DNA of 64,000 bases, taken from the NCBI GenBank assembly GCA_001931535.1, contig CP016211.1, positions 682,001 to 746,000 on the forward strand, written 5' to 3'. The DNA comes from Minicystis rosea (GTDB lineage: Bacteria; Myxococcota_A; Polyangia; Polyangiales; Polyangiaceae). The position numbers and the translations under genes are program-made. Numbering within the stretch: the first letter of the stretch is position 1; each line of letters begins with the position of its first letter. Under the pieces are notes generated by a model, which saw only the letters and a list, made by a program, of their open reading frames with translations, was not told where the DNA came from and made no database searches. Shown here piece after piece: positions 43,864 to 51,634 of this stretch.

Positions 43864-43896
43864 GCAGCGCGATGGCTTTCTGCTAGACCGTCGCGC

Positions 43897-44283
43897 GTGA
43901 AGCGCTTCCTCCTGCTCCTCGCTTTGGCGTTGCCCGTGTCGCTCAGCCCCGCCATGGGGTGCAACGGCCAAACCGAAGGCCAGCGTTGCGATCCGAACAA
44001 CAAGGACACCGACGGCGTCAGCCTCGACTGCGCGACCGGCCTCACCTGCAACACGGATCAGGGCGCGGGCATCGGCTTCTGCTGTTCGCCCAACAGCGCG
44101 AACCTCGCCTGCGTCTCCATCGGCAAGACCACCACCACGTCGAGCTCCAGCTCGAGCTCGAGCGCCAGCTCGTCGAGCAGCGGCGGCGGCGCGGGTGGCA
44201 ACGGCACCGGCGGCAACGGCACCGGCGGCGCCGCTCCGGACGGCGGGACGGATGACGCCGGCGACGCTGGCGACGGCGGCTGA
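43897..44283 (+). CDS. Small cysteine-rich lipoprotein with Ser/Gly tail
   Basis: This 128-residue protein starts at GTG 43897 (MKRFLLLLALALPVSLSPAM) with a lipobox-like AMGC. The N-terminal half has seven Cys (C-N-G, QRC, LDC, LTC, FCC, LAC) in about 50 residues. The second half is low complexity: SSSSSSSSASSSSSGGG, then GGNGTGG repeats and an acidic end. Such Ser/Gly tails are common in myxobacterial surface lipoproteins. No function recognised. It is followed by a dispersed palindromic repeat. Confidence 0.65.
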   Translation: MKRFLLLLALALPVSLSPAMGCNGQTEGQRCDPNNKDTDGVSLDCATGLTCNTDQGAGIGFCCSPNSANLACVSIGKTTTTSSSSSSSSASSSSSGGGAGGNGTGGNGTGGAAPDGGTDDAGDAGDGG

Positions 44284-44356
44284 TTCGGCGGCTCTCCTCG
44301 CATCTCGATCCGCGCCGGCAGGTCCGGCGCGGGGCTCGAAGCCACTCGCAGCCCCA

Positions 44357-44415
44357 TCATGATCTGCGAGGCCTCGCTCATCGCGCGGGGCCTCATGCGG
44401 CCCCGTCACGATCGG
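44357..44415. repeat. Dispersed GGGGCCGC-GATC palindromic repeat, two units
   Basis: GCAGCCCCATCATGATC and GCGGCCCCGTCACGATC occur here. The same units, GCGGCCCCATCRTGATC, are found twice at 55371-55424. They lie downstream of genes and resemble a REP-like intergenic family. Confidence 0.5.
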
Positions 44416-44428
44416 CGCATCGCGCTGC

Positions 44429-45196
44429 TCATCCAGGCAAGCGCTTCACCGGCGGCGAGAAGCGCCCCGTGAACCAGCGCGCGAGCCGCGGGAAGCTCAG
44501 CGCGATGGCGTACGTCCGCGGGTAGATGACCCGCGCCCTCCGGCGATCGACGGCCTTCAAGATCAGCTTCGCGAGCCCATCGGTCGTGCCTTCGGGAGAG
44601 AGGCGCGCGGCCAGCGTCGGCTCGTATTTCTCGTAGCCCGCCCGCGACATGTCCGTGTCGACCGGCCCTGGGTACACCGTCACCACGTGCACGCCCGTGC
44701 CGAGCAGCTCGCCGCGCAGCCCCTCCGACGCGTTGCCGATGCCGCCCTTGGCCGCGTTGTAATAGAACATGCCCGGCATCGGCGCGAGCGCAGCCATCGA
44801 GGAGATGTCGACGATGGTGCCGCGCCTCCGCGCGAGCATGCCCGGCAACACGGCCCGCGTGAGGCGCATGGGCGTGAAGACGTTGAGGCGCAGCAGCCGC
44901 TCGCCGTCCTCGGGCACGCTGAGCTCGGTGGCCTCGATGTGCTGCACGCCCGCGTTGTTGACGAGCACGTCGATCGGCCCGAGCGCCTCTTCGGCCGGTC
45001 CAATCCACTCCGTCGCCTGCTCCACGATCGAGAGATCGGCGGCATGCACGAAGGTCTTTCCCCCCACCTCCGCCGCGATCTTGTCGAGCCGATCCTTACG
45101 GCGAGCGACGAGCGTCAGCGACGCGCCCCGCGCTGCCCAAGCGCGCGCGAGGGCCTCTCCGATACCGGCGGACGCGCCCGTGATGACGACATGCAT
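44429..45196 (-). CDS. Short-chain dehydrogenase/reductase
   Basis: A 255-residue SDR with TGASAGIG near the N-terminus, NNAG at about 85 and catalytic YYNAAK (GMFYYNAAKGGIG). The tail after the active site (PGPVDTDMSRAGYEKYEPTL) and a C-terminal basic helix (RLARWFTGRFSPPVKRL) resemble membrane-associated SDRs of unknown substrate. GGGAG lies six bases before ATG 45196. It is not in an operon: its neighbours are divergent epmA and the 44.3 kb repeat. Confidence 0.9.
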   Translation of the reverse strand: MHVVITGASAGIGEALARAWAARGASLTLVARRKDRLDKIAAEVGGKTFVHAADLSIVEQATEWIGPAEEALGPIDVLVNNAGVQHIEATELSVPEDGERLLRLNVFTPMRLTRAVLPGMLARRRGTIVDISSMAALAPMPGMFYYNAAKGGIGNASEGLRGELLGTGVHVVTVYPGPVDTDMSRAGYEKYEPTLAARLSPEGTTDGLAKLILKAVDRRRARVIYPRTYAIALSFPRLARWFTGRFSPPVKRLPG

Positions 45197-45298
45197 GGTG
45201 TTCTCCCGACCTCCCGAGGTGTCACGGAGACACGGAGGCTCGGAGAAGAAAAGAACAAAAATCTCCGTCCCTCCACGCCGCCGTGGTGAACTCCGCCC

Positions 45299-46564
45299 AT
45301 GTCCGCGCCGCGCCTCTCCCCGAGCGATCTCACCGCCCACCTCGCGGCCGCGCCGGTCGAGCTCGCCGGCCGCGTGATCGCCCTCGACGGCGCGACGGTC
45401 ACCCTCGCCGACGCGCTCGCGGAAGCGCGCGCCACGCTCGCGACCCCGGCTCCGCTCGCCGTCGGCGATCTCGTGGTCCTCGCGGGATCGCTCGCCGACG
45501 GCGCGCTCCACGACGCGCGCCTCGTGACGCACAGCACGCCTCGTCGCCCGCCGGGATCGCGCGCGCCCTCCGCCGATCCGCCGGCCGGCGAGGTCGATCG
45601 TCTTCGTCATCGCGGCCTCGCCTCGGGCCTCGTCGCGCGCGCCCGCGCCCTCCGCGCGATCCGCAGCTTCTTCGACGAGCGCGGCTTCCTCGAGGTCGAC
45701 ACGCCGGCCATCGTCCCTTCGCCCGGCCTCGATCTGCACCTCGATGCGTTCGCCGTCCCCGGCGCTGCCGGCCCCGGCTTCACCGACGCCACGGGCTATT
45801 TGATCACGAGCCCCGAGTACCAGATGAAGCGCCTCCTCACGGGCGGCATCGCGCGCTGCTTCCAGATCGGGCACTGCTTCCGGCAAGGCGAGATCGGCAG
45901 CCGTCACAACCCCGAGTTCACCATGCTCGAGTGGTACCGATCCTTCGCCGCGGTCGACGAAGTCATCGCCGACACCGAAGCGCTCGTGCGCCACGTCGCC
46001 CGCGCGCTCGGCAACGGCGACGCGCTCACGGTCGGCGGTGTCCGCGTCGATCTCACGGCGCCCTTCGAGCGCCTCAGCGTCGCCGACGCGTTCGCGCGTC
46101 ACGCCGGCGTCGATCCGGAGGAGGCCATCGCGCTCGCGACCCGCGACGAGGATCGCTTCTTCCGCCTCCTCGTCGACGCCGTCGAGCCGGCCCTCGCGCA
46201 CGCGACGCACCCCGTCTTCCTCGTCGATTACCCCGCGCCTTTCGCGTCGCTCGCGCGTCTCCGCGAGGGCGACCCGCGCGTCGCCGAGCGCTTCGAGCTC
46301 TACGTCGCCGGCGTCGAGCTGTGCAACGGCTTCGGCGAGCTCACCGATCCCATCGAGCAGCGCACCCGCCTCGAGCGCGATCAGGCCGAGCGCCGCCGCG
46401 TCGGCAAGCCCGTGTACCCCATCGACGAGCGCTTCCTTTCCGCGCTCGAAGAAGGCATGCCGCCTTCGGCCGGCAACGCGCTCGGCGTCGATCGCCTCAT
46501 CGCCGTCTGCCTCGGCACGGATCGCATCGGCGACGTCTCCGCGTTCCCGGTGTCGTGGCTGTGA
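45299..46564 (+). CDS. epmA: EpmA (GenX/PoxA), EF-P beta-lysine ligase, with extra N-terminal domain
   Basis: This is 421 residues. From about residue 105 it is a class II LysRS-like catalytic core: motif 2 FRQGEIGSRHNPEFTMLEWY, VAGVELCNGFGELTDPIEQ and motif 3 ALGVDRLIAVCLG. These are EpmA features. The first ~80 residues (PVELAGRVIALDGATVTLAD, LAVGDLVVLAGSLADGALHD) form small beta strands like an OB-fold, which E. coli EpmA lacks. EpmA attaches (R)-beta-lysine or lysine to elongation factor P. A GTGA overlap couples it to the next gene. epmB and efp are not in the window. Confidence 0.9.
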   Translation: MSAPRLSPSDLTAHLAAAPVELAGRVIALDGATVTLADALAEARATLATPAPLAVGDLVVLAGSLADGALHDARLVTHSTPRRPPGSRAPSADPPAGEVDRLRHRGLASGLVARARALRAIRSFFDERGFLEVDTPAIVPSPGLDLHLDAFAVPGAAGPGFTDATGYLITSPEYQMKRLLTGGIARCFQIGHCFRQGEIGSRHNPEFTMLEWYRSFAAVDEVIADTEALVRHVARALGNGDALTVGGVRVDLTAPFERLSVADAFARHAGVDPEEAIALATRDEDRFFRLLVDAVEPALAHATHPVFLVDYPAPFASLARLREGDPRVAERFELYVAGVELCNGFGELTDPIEQRTRLERDQAERRRVGKPVYPIDERFLSALEEGMPPSAGNALGVDRLIAVCLGTDRIGDVSAFPVSWL

Positions 46565-47070
46565 TCGACGCCGCGCGCCTCCGCGCCCTCGCCCGCAAAT
46601 ACGAAGCGCTCGCCGATCTCCGTCGCGCCCATGCCCGCGGCGAGGCCGTGCCCGAAGCCTCCGTCTTCAAAGCCTTGGCCCGGGAGTTCCCCGGTTGCCT
46701 CGCCGAGCTCGACACGCTGCCACTCGACACCATCGATGCGCGCGCCGCAGCTCTCGCGCACGCGGCCTCCGGCGGCTCGATCGAGCCGTGGATGGAATGG
46801 CTCGCGGACTACCACTCCATCCTGCGCGCTGCTCTCCGCATCAAACCTCGGGTGGCCCGCGGCGCGGCCCTCGACGACGATCGCGCCGAAGCGCTGGCAC
46901 GTGACGCCGTCGCGCACCTCGGCGTGCACGTGGACGCCGCCTTCGTCCGCGCCGTCGCCGCGCCGCCCGAGGGCCGCCTGGTCACGCTGGTGCTCACCGA
47001 GCTCTCCCTTCGGCACGGCCACCCGGCGGCGACGATCAAACGCGCCATCTTTCCCGCAGCGCGCCGCTGA
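46561..47070 (+). CDS. Uncharacterised protein coupled to epmA
   Basis: A 169-residue helical protein beginning VIDAARLRALARKYEALADL. GTG 46561 overlaps the epmA stop as GTGA. It is rich in Arg, Ala and Asp, with GCLAELDTLPLDTIDARAAA and EWLADYHSILRAALRIKPRV, and ends in a conserved-looking LVTLVLTELSLRHGHPAATI. No family recognised. Its tight coupling suggests a role in EF-P modification or a related translation function, which is inference only. A 10 bp terminator-like hairpin follows five bases later. Confidence 0.6.
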   Translation: MIDAARLRALARKYEALADLRRAHARGEAVPEASVFKALAREFPGCLAELDTLPLDTIDARAAALAHAASGGSIEPWMEWLADYHSILRAALRIKPRVARGAALDDDRAEALARDAVAHLGVHVDAAFVRAVAAPPEGRLVTLVLTELSLRHGHPAATIKRAIFPAARR

Positions 47071-47074
47071 AGAC

Positions 47075-47101
47075 GCGTCGGCCCGCGATCCGGGCCGACG
47101 C
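47075..47101 (+). terminator. Stem-loop terminator after epmA operon
   Basis: GCGTCGGCCC and GGGCCGACGC pair perfectly around a seven-base loop, starting five bases after the stop at 47070. It lacks a T-run. Confidence 0.6.
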
Positions 47102-47298
47102 CTCTCCATCGGTGCCGCAGGTGTTCAGTACGGGGTTCCCCGAGGGCACTCGCCTACATCTGGAATTGACGTCCGCCGGCCATTGGCGACAAGATCGCCG
47201 TCACCGCGGAGCCCAAGGACGCGAGCGTAGGCGAGGTGATGTACGCGCCTCGTTCTGCGACGAGAGTGGTTTCCGCGAGGACGAGGATCGTTCGGGTA

Positions 47299-47856
47299 AT
47301 GTCGGAGCTGTCGGGAGCCGGGGCGGGTTCGGTGCGGTCGGTAGCGTCGCTGCTGGCGCAGACGCTCGGCTGGGAAAAGAGCGTCGAAGCCGTGGTCGAT
47401 GCCATGCGTCGCCTCGGCTTCAAAGACGGCACCCTCGGTCCCGATGAGCGCAAGGCCATCCTCGAAGATCTCGCGCTCGAATCCGGCATCGTGGGCATGA
47501 CCGCCCGCTATGCGATGACCCGCTCGGGCGTGGGTCGCTCCGACGCTCATCCCATCAGCATCATCCCGCCGAGCTCGTCACGCGCGGGCGCCGCAGCGCC
47601 GGACTCGAGCGCTGCCGCGCGCCTCGCGGGGACGGTGGGCGTGCACGAGGTCGTCACGCAGCTCGCGGCCCTCATGGGTCAGGACAAAGGCGAAGCGGCC
47701 GTGCTCGCGAGCTTGAAGCGGCTCGGCTTCCCGCGCGAGCGCCTCGAGCGCGAGCAGCTGGTGCGCCTCCTCGACGATCTCTGCCGCCAAGAAGGCCATA
47801 CCGGCACGACCGCGCGCTTCGTGAAGCCGCGCATCCTCGCCAAGCTCGGCCCGTAG
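47299..47856 (+). CDS. Uncharacterised protein with internal duplication
   Basis: This 185-residue protein contains two copies of a ~62-residue module. The first is SVASLLAQTLGWEKSVEAVV with RRLGFKDGTLGPDERKAILE and SGIVGMTARYA. The second is GVHEVVTQLAALMGQDKGEA with KRLGFPRERLEREQLVRLLD and GHTGTTARFV. Both halves share RLGF, an acidic helix and the G-x-TAR(Y/F) ending, so they likely fold alike and the protein may form a pseudo-dimer. The start ATG 47299 (MSELSGAGAGSV) has a weak ribosome site. The family is unknown to me. Confidence 0.6.
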   Translation: MSELSGAGAGSVRSVASLLAQTLGWEKSVEAVVDAMRRLGFKDGTLGPDERKAILEDLALESGIVGMTARYAMTRSGVGRSDAHPISIIPPSSSRAGAAAPDSSAAARLAGTVGVHEVVTQLAALMGQDKGEAAVLASLKRLGFPRERLEREQLVRLLDDLCRQEGHTGTTARFVKPRILAKLGP

Positions 47857-47986
47857 CACGCGGCGTCCTTCCCACGTCCATCACACACACGCCCGCGTGC
47901 GGTCTCGAGCGGCGCATCGTCATCGGCGCCGCTCCATCGTCTCTTCACGGCAACCAGCGTGATGGAGCGCTGGCCACGCATTTCGT

Positions 47987-48100
47987 CGCCGCGTGAAGCG
48001 CGGCGGGGTTTGGGGCGAAGCCCCGTCGAAACCGACAGTGATGCACGAGCGCGAAGCGCCGCCGCGAAGCGGCGCCGAGGTCTGGTCCATGGTGGCCAGA
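47987..48100. repeat. Cluster of GAAG-loop hairpins between convergent genes
   Basis: Consecutive stem-loops: CGCCGCG-TGAAG-CGCGGCG (47987-48005), GGGG-CGAAG-CCCC (48012-48024), GCCGC-GAA-GCGGC (48061-48073) and TCTGG/CCAGA (48081-48100). The region probably terminates both flanking genes; the GAAG loops suggest recently copied units. Confidence 0.6.
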
Positions 48101-48116
48101 CTTCGGGCGTGCAGAG

Positions 48117-48389
48117 CTACGCCGCCGCGACGACCGAGAGCCGCGGGCGGCGAAGCTGCGGCAGCGGCTGCCCGACGTACGAGCGCCCGAGCGCGAACCC
48201 GGTCAACGTCAGCCGCATGCGCAGCGCATCGAGGTACCCCTCGCGGTGAAGCGCGCTGACCACCGTGCGAATGTCTCCACGCCGCACCCGGAGCTCGCTC
48301 GTCAGCGTCTCCAGATCGTGGCGGCGCCCCTCCACCTGAGCGAGGGCCAGCGCGTGCAGAACGTGAGCGGACAGTGCTTGCGTGTTCAT
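48117..48389 (-). CDS. Small winged-helix DNA-binding protein
   Basis: A 90-residue protein beginning MNTQALSAHVLHALALAQVE. The middle (RRHDLETLTSELRVRRGDIR and TVVSALHREGYLDALRMRLT) has the helix-turn-helix-plus-wing layout of a PadR/MarR-like wHTH, and the end SYVGQPLPQLRRPRLSVVAA is basic. ATG 48389 lacks a strong ribosome site. A palindrome, ACAGCTGT at 48416-48423, sits about 30 bases upstream and could be its operator. Target genes unknown. Confidence 0.6.
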   Translation of the reverse strand: MNTQALSAHVLHALALAQVEGRRHDLETLTSELRVRRGDIRTVVSALHREGYLDALRMRLTLTGFALGRSYVGQPLPQLRRPRLSVVAAA

Positions 48390-48714
48390 GGGAAGGCACC
48401 CTAACGAGCAGGTGAACAGCTGTACAGTTTGTGGCGTCGATTTTCGATTCGAGCTTGTTTTCCCGTCGATCTCGCGCGCCCCGGCTCTTGTCCATACTGC
48501 GCGGGGGTGGCATCCTCCGCGGTGCGGAGGCGCACGTCGAGATGGACGTGAGAACCGTAGCGTGCGCATCTCTATTCCGGTGCGCAACCTCGCACGGGCA
48601 CGCCGGCAACGCCGCCGAACAAAATCCCTTCGATCGCGTTTCCATCGAAGATTCTCGGCCCGATTCGACTTCGATGAGCACTTCGATAAGCCCATCCACA
48701 GCGGCACGAACCGG

Positions 48715-49947
48715 GTGAAGCACACCGAGCCTCGCTGTGATCGATCCGCTCGTGAGCGCGGTCCCGGCGCTGGTCATCCACTGCGCCGACGACCACTGAA
48801 CGACCGCCTCGATCGTCGCGCCGATCCTGCTCATCCTCTCACCCGCACCGCACCTGACCCGATCCATCGCAGGCTTCCGCTCGGCCTCGCCGCGGGCCTC
48901 TTCGCGGCCGCCTTCTCGCTCCCGCTCTTCGCCGCCGATCCTCCTCGGCCTCGCGTCTCGCTGCGCTGGTCCGCTCCCGAAGGCTGTCCTGCCGGCGCGC
49001 GCGTCGTCGCCGAAGTCGATCGTCTCCTCGGCGAATCCGGCGCGCGTCCACCGACGCCGCTCGAAGTCTCGGCCGTCGTCACCGACGATCCCGCAGGCGG
49101 CCTCCGCGTTCGCCTCGACGCCGGCAACGCCCGCGTCCGCGAGCTGCACGCCGCCTCGTGCGAGGCCCTCGCCGATGCGACCGCCGTGATCCTCGCGCTC
49201 ATGATCGATCCCACGGCCGTCGCCTCCGCGCCTCCCGCCGCGCCTGCACCCGCCGCTCCCTCATCCGCCGCGCCTTCTGCATCTGCTGTCCCTGCCGCGC
49301 CGCCTTCGCCTCCATCCGCGCCGCCAGCGCCCGCATCCGCGCCGCCTGCACCTGCATCTGCGGCACCCTCCGTATCGACGGCGCCCGACACGTCGCGAGC
49401 TGCCGCGCCTCCATCCACACGCTCGCGTGTGCCTGCTCCACGCTTTCATCTCCTCGCATGGGCCCTGGCCGATGTCGGCTCGCTCCCCGGTGTCTCCTTC
49501 GCTGCCGGTGGCACGGCGGCCCTTTCGCTCGGCGCGTTTCGCTTCGAGCTCGGCGCCGGCGTGTGGCCCAGCCGCGCCGCAACCAGCCCGCAGCGAGCGA
49601 CCGCGGGCGGCGACATCAGCCTCGTCGCCGGTGCCGCGGGCGCTTGCTATTCGCTCCTCGCGCCCGGTGCTTTCGAGCTCGCTCCGTGCCTCGCCTTCGA
49701 GCTCGGTCGCATTCACGCCGCCGGCTACGGCGTCACGATGCCGGGGGAGGGGAGCGCGCTCTGGTCGGCCTTGAAGCCCGGCGCACGCTTCGCGTGGTCT
49801 CCCGTGTCGCGCGTGGCCCTCGTGCTTCGCCTCGACGCTGCCGTCCCCTTTGCGCGTCCGAGCTTCGTCCTCTCGAACCTCGGCCCCGTCCATCGCTCGG
49901 GCCCCCTCGCCGGCCGCGCCGGTTGCGGTGTCGAGCTCACGTTCTGA
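48715..49947 (+). CDS. Secreted or outer-membrane protein with Pro/Ala linker, start uncertain
   Basis: The conserved part starts with a signal-like stretch HRRLPLGLAAGLFAAAFSLP, then FAADPPRPRVSLRWSAPEGC, a small alpha/beta domain ending ATAVILALMIDP, a ~60-residue Ala/Pro/Ser linker and a beta-barrel-like C-terminus. GTG 48715 is the nearest start codon upstream. It puts about 50 basic residues before the signal, so a rarer codon nearer the signal may be the true start. The layout (SGNH-free, Cys before the linker) is common in myxobacteria. Function unknown. Confidence 0.6.
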   Translation: MKHTEPRCDRSARERGPGAGHPLRRRPLNDRLDRRADPAHPLTRTAPDPIHRRLPLGLAAGLFAAAFSLPLFAADPPRPRVSLRWSAPEGCPAGARVVAEVDRLLGESGARPPTPLEVSAVVTDDPAGGLRVRLDAGNARVRELHAASCEALADATAVILALMIDPTAVASAPPAAPAPAAPSSAAPSASAVPAAPPSPPSAPPAPASAPPAPASAAPSVSTAPDTSRAAAPPSTRSRVPAPRFHLLAWALADVGSLPGVSFAAGGTAALSLGAFRFELGAGVWPSRAATSPQRATAGGDISLVAGAAGACYSLLAPGAFELAPCLAFELGRIHAAGYGVTMPGEGSALWSALKPGARFAWSPVSRVALVLRLDAAVPFARPSFVLSNLGPVHRSGPLAGRAGCGVELTF

Positions 49948-50058
49948 CCCGCCTGAGGCTCACGGACATCGGCGTTTTGACCAAGAAATCGAGCCATTTT
50001 CTCGGCTCGTGATCGGCCCCTCGTTTTTCTTCACGGATCCTTCGAGGCTCGGCCACTC

Positions 50059-50679
50059 TTGTGGACGGTGACCTCTGCCTCCGCTCCATCGGCTGCACCA
50101 ACGACGCCCGGCGCGCCGACGGTGAGCATGATCCATTCGGAGGCCCCCTCGTTCGAGGCCGTCTACGATGAGTGCTTCGATCTCGTCTTCCGCAACATCC
50201 GTCGTCTCGGAGTGCCGGATGCGGCCGTCGACGATGCGGTTCAAGAGGTCTTCCTCGTCGTGCACCGGCGGCTCGGCGAGTTCGAGGGCCGCGCGTCGCT
50301 GCGCACTTGGGTCTTCTCAATCGTGGCGCGCGTCGCCAAGGATCATCGTCGCAGCCTGCGCCGCAAGAGCCCGCACACGCGCGCGCCCGATGCGTCCGTC
50401 GACGCCGACACGGTCCCGGACGAGCGCGGCGGCGATCCTCACACCAGCACCGAGCGATCCGAGGGCGTGCGCTTGCTTCATCGCGTGCTCGACGCGCTCG
50501 ACGACGACAAACGCGAAGTCCTGGTGATGGCTGAGCTCGAGCAGCTCACTGCGCCCGAGATCGCCGAGGTCCTGGGAGAGAACGTGAACACCATCTACGC
50601 GCGCCTGCGCGCCGCTCGGCGCGACTTCGAGCAAGCCGCGCAACGCGAGCGCGCGCGTGACGCCTGGAGGCTCCGATGA
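50059..50679 (+). CDS. ECF-type sigma factor
   Basis: This is 206 residues from the longest start TTG 50059; GTG 50068 or ATG 50128 are possible. Region 2: FEAVYDECFDLVFRNIRRLG with AVDDAVQEVFLVVHRRLGEF and RTWVFSIVARVAKDHRRSLR. Region 4: LLHRVLDALDDDKREVLVMA, with HTH TAPEIAEVLGENVNTIYARL. The linker between them is acidic and long. It is coupled by ATGA to the downstream membrane protein, its probable regulator. An imperfect hairpin CGAGCC/GGCTCG (49990-50009) in front likely ends the previous gene. Confidence 0.85.
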   Translation: MWTVTSASAPSAAPTTPGAPTVSMIHSEAPSFEAVYDECFDLVFRNIRRLGVPDAAVDDAVQEVFLVVHRRLGEFEGRASLRTWVFSIVARVAKDHRRSLRRKSPHTRAPDASVDADTVPDERGGDPHTSTERSEGVRLLHRVLDALDDDKREVLVMAELEQLTAPEIAEVLGENVNTIYARLRAARRDFEQAAQRERARDAWRLR

Positions 50680-51503
50680 GCGATCTCGATCCCTCCGCCC
50701 GCGGAATCCTCGACGCCGGCCGCGACGGCGACGACCCCACCCCGGACGATCGCGCCCGCATCCGCGCCTCGCTGATGCGCGCCATCGCTGCCGGAAGCGC
50801 GGCCGCCATCGCCGGCGAAACCGGCGCTGCCGCCGCCGCACCCGCTGCCGCACCGCTCGCGCTTGGATGGAAGCTCGCGGCCGCCGTCACCGCCGTCCTG
50901 CTCGCGAGCTCGGGCCTGTATTTCACGCGTGAGCATCACACCGCTCCCGCTGTCATCACCACCGCATCTGCGAGCGCCGCGCCGCCCGCGCCCATCCCCG
51001 AGCCCAGCGCATCGGCTGCCGATCCCATCGCGCCTCCCGTCGTGACCGCGCCTTCTGCCGTCGTCATCGCGCCGCGATCCAGCGTCGAGCATTCCCCATC
51101 GTTTCCGCGTCCCGTTGCAACAGCCTCGCCCACGGCGCCCGCATCCTCCATCGCCATGCCTCCCATCGTCGCGATCGCGGCGCCCGACGCGCCTCCTCCT
51201 CCTGCGACCGCTGCACCCGAGGCGCCCCGACCGCCGCCCGATTCGCTCGCTGCCGAAACTCAGAGCCTGCGTGAAGCGCATGGCGTGCTGCAAGGCGGTG
51301 ATGCTTCCCGTGCCCTCGCGCTCCTCGACGAGAAGGCCGCGGCGGGCGCGAAGCTCCGTGAAGAGCGCGGCGCGCTCCGCGTGCTCGCCCTCTGCCAGCT
51401 CGGCAAAGTCGAAGAGGCCCGCGCCGCCGCGCAGCGCTTCTTTCTCGAAAACCCTCAATCACCGCTCGCCGCCCGGGTCCGCGCTTCTTGCATCGGCCCA
51501 TGA
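50676..51503 (+). CDS. Putative sigma-factor partner, single-pass membrane protein
   Basis: A 275-residue protein whose start overlaps the ECF sigma stop (ATGA). The N-terminal ~60 residues are cytoplasmic and acidic-to-helical (DDPTPDDRARIRASLMRAIA), then one transmembrane helix (LGWKLAAAVTAVLLASSGLY). A long Ala/Pro/Ser periplasmic linker follows, and finally a helical TPR-like end (LREAHGVLQGGDASRALALL, RVLALCQLGKVEEARAAAQR). No HxxxCxxC zinc motif is present, so it is not a classical ZAS anti-sigma. Position and topology still suggest it restrains or senses for the sigma factor. Confidence 0.65.
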   Translation: MSDLDPSARGILDAGRDGDDPTPDDRARIRASLMRAIAAGSAAAIAGETGAAAAAPAAAPLALGWKLAAAVTAVLLASSGLYFTREHHTAPAVITTASASAAPPAPIPEPSASAADPIAPPVVTAPSAVVIAPRSSVEHSPSFPRPVATASPTAPASSIAMPPIVAIAAPDAPPPPATAAPEAPRPPPDSLAAETQSLREAHGVLQGGDASRALALLDEKAAAGAKLREERGALRVLALCQLGKVEEARAAAQRFFLENPQSPLAARVRASCIGP

Positions 51504-51634
51504 TGATTTCGTCACGGGAGCGCCGGCCCTCGGCCACGAACCCAGCGACATCGACGAGGCCGAGAGGACACCTCGTCGCGCACCGGGCCGCTCGTGGCCC
51601 TCGCTTCGCGCCCTCGCGGCGCAGAGGAGACTCC

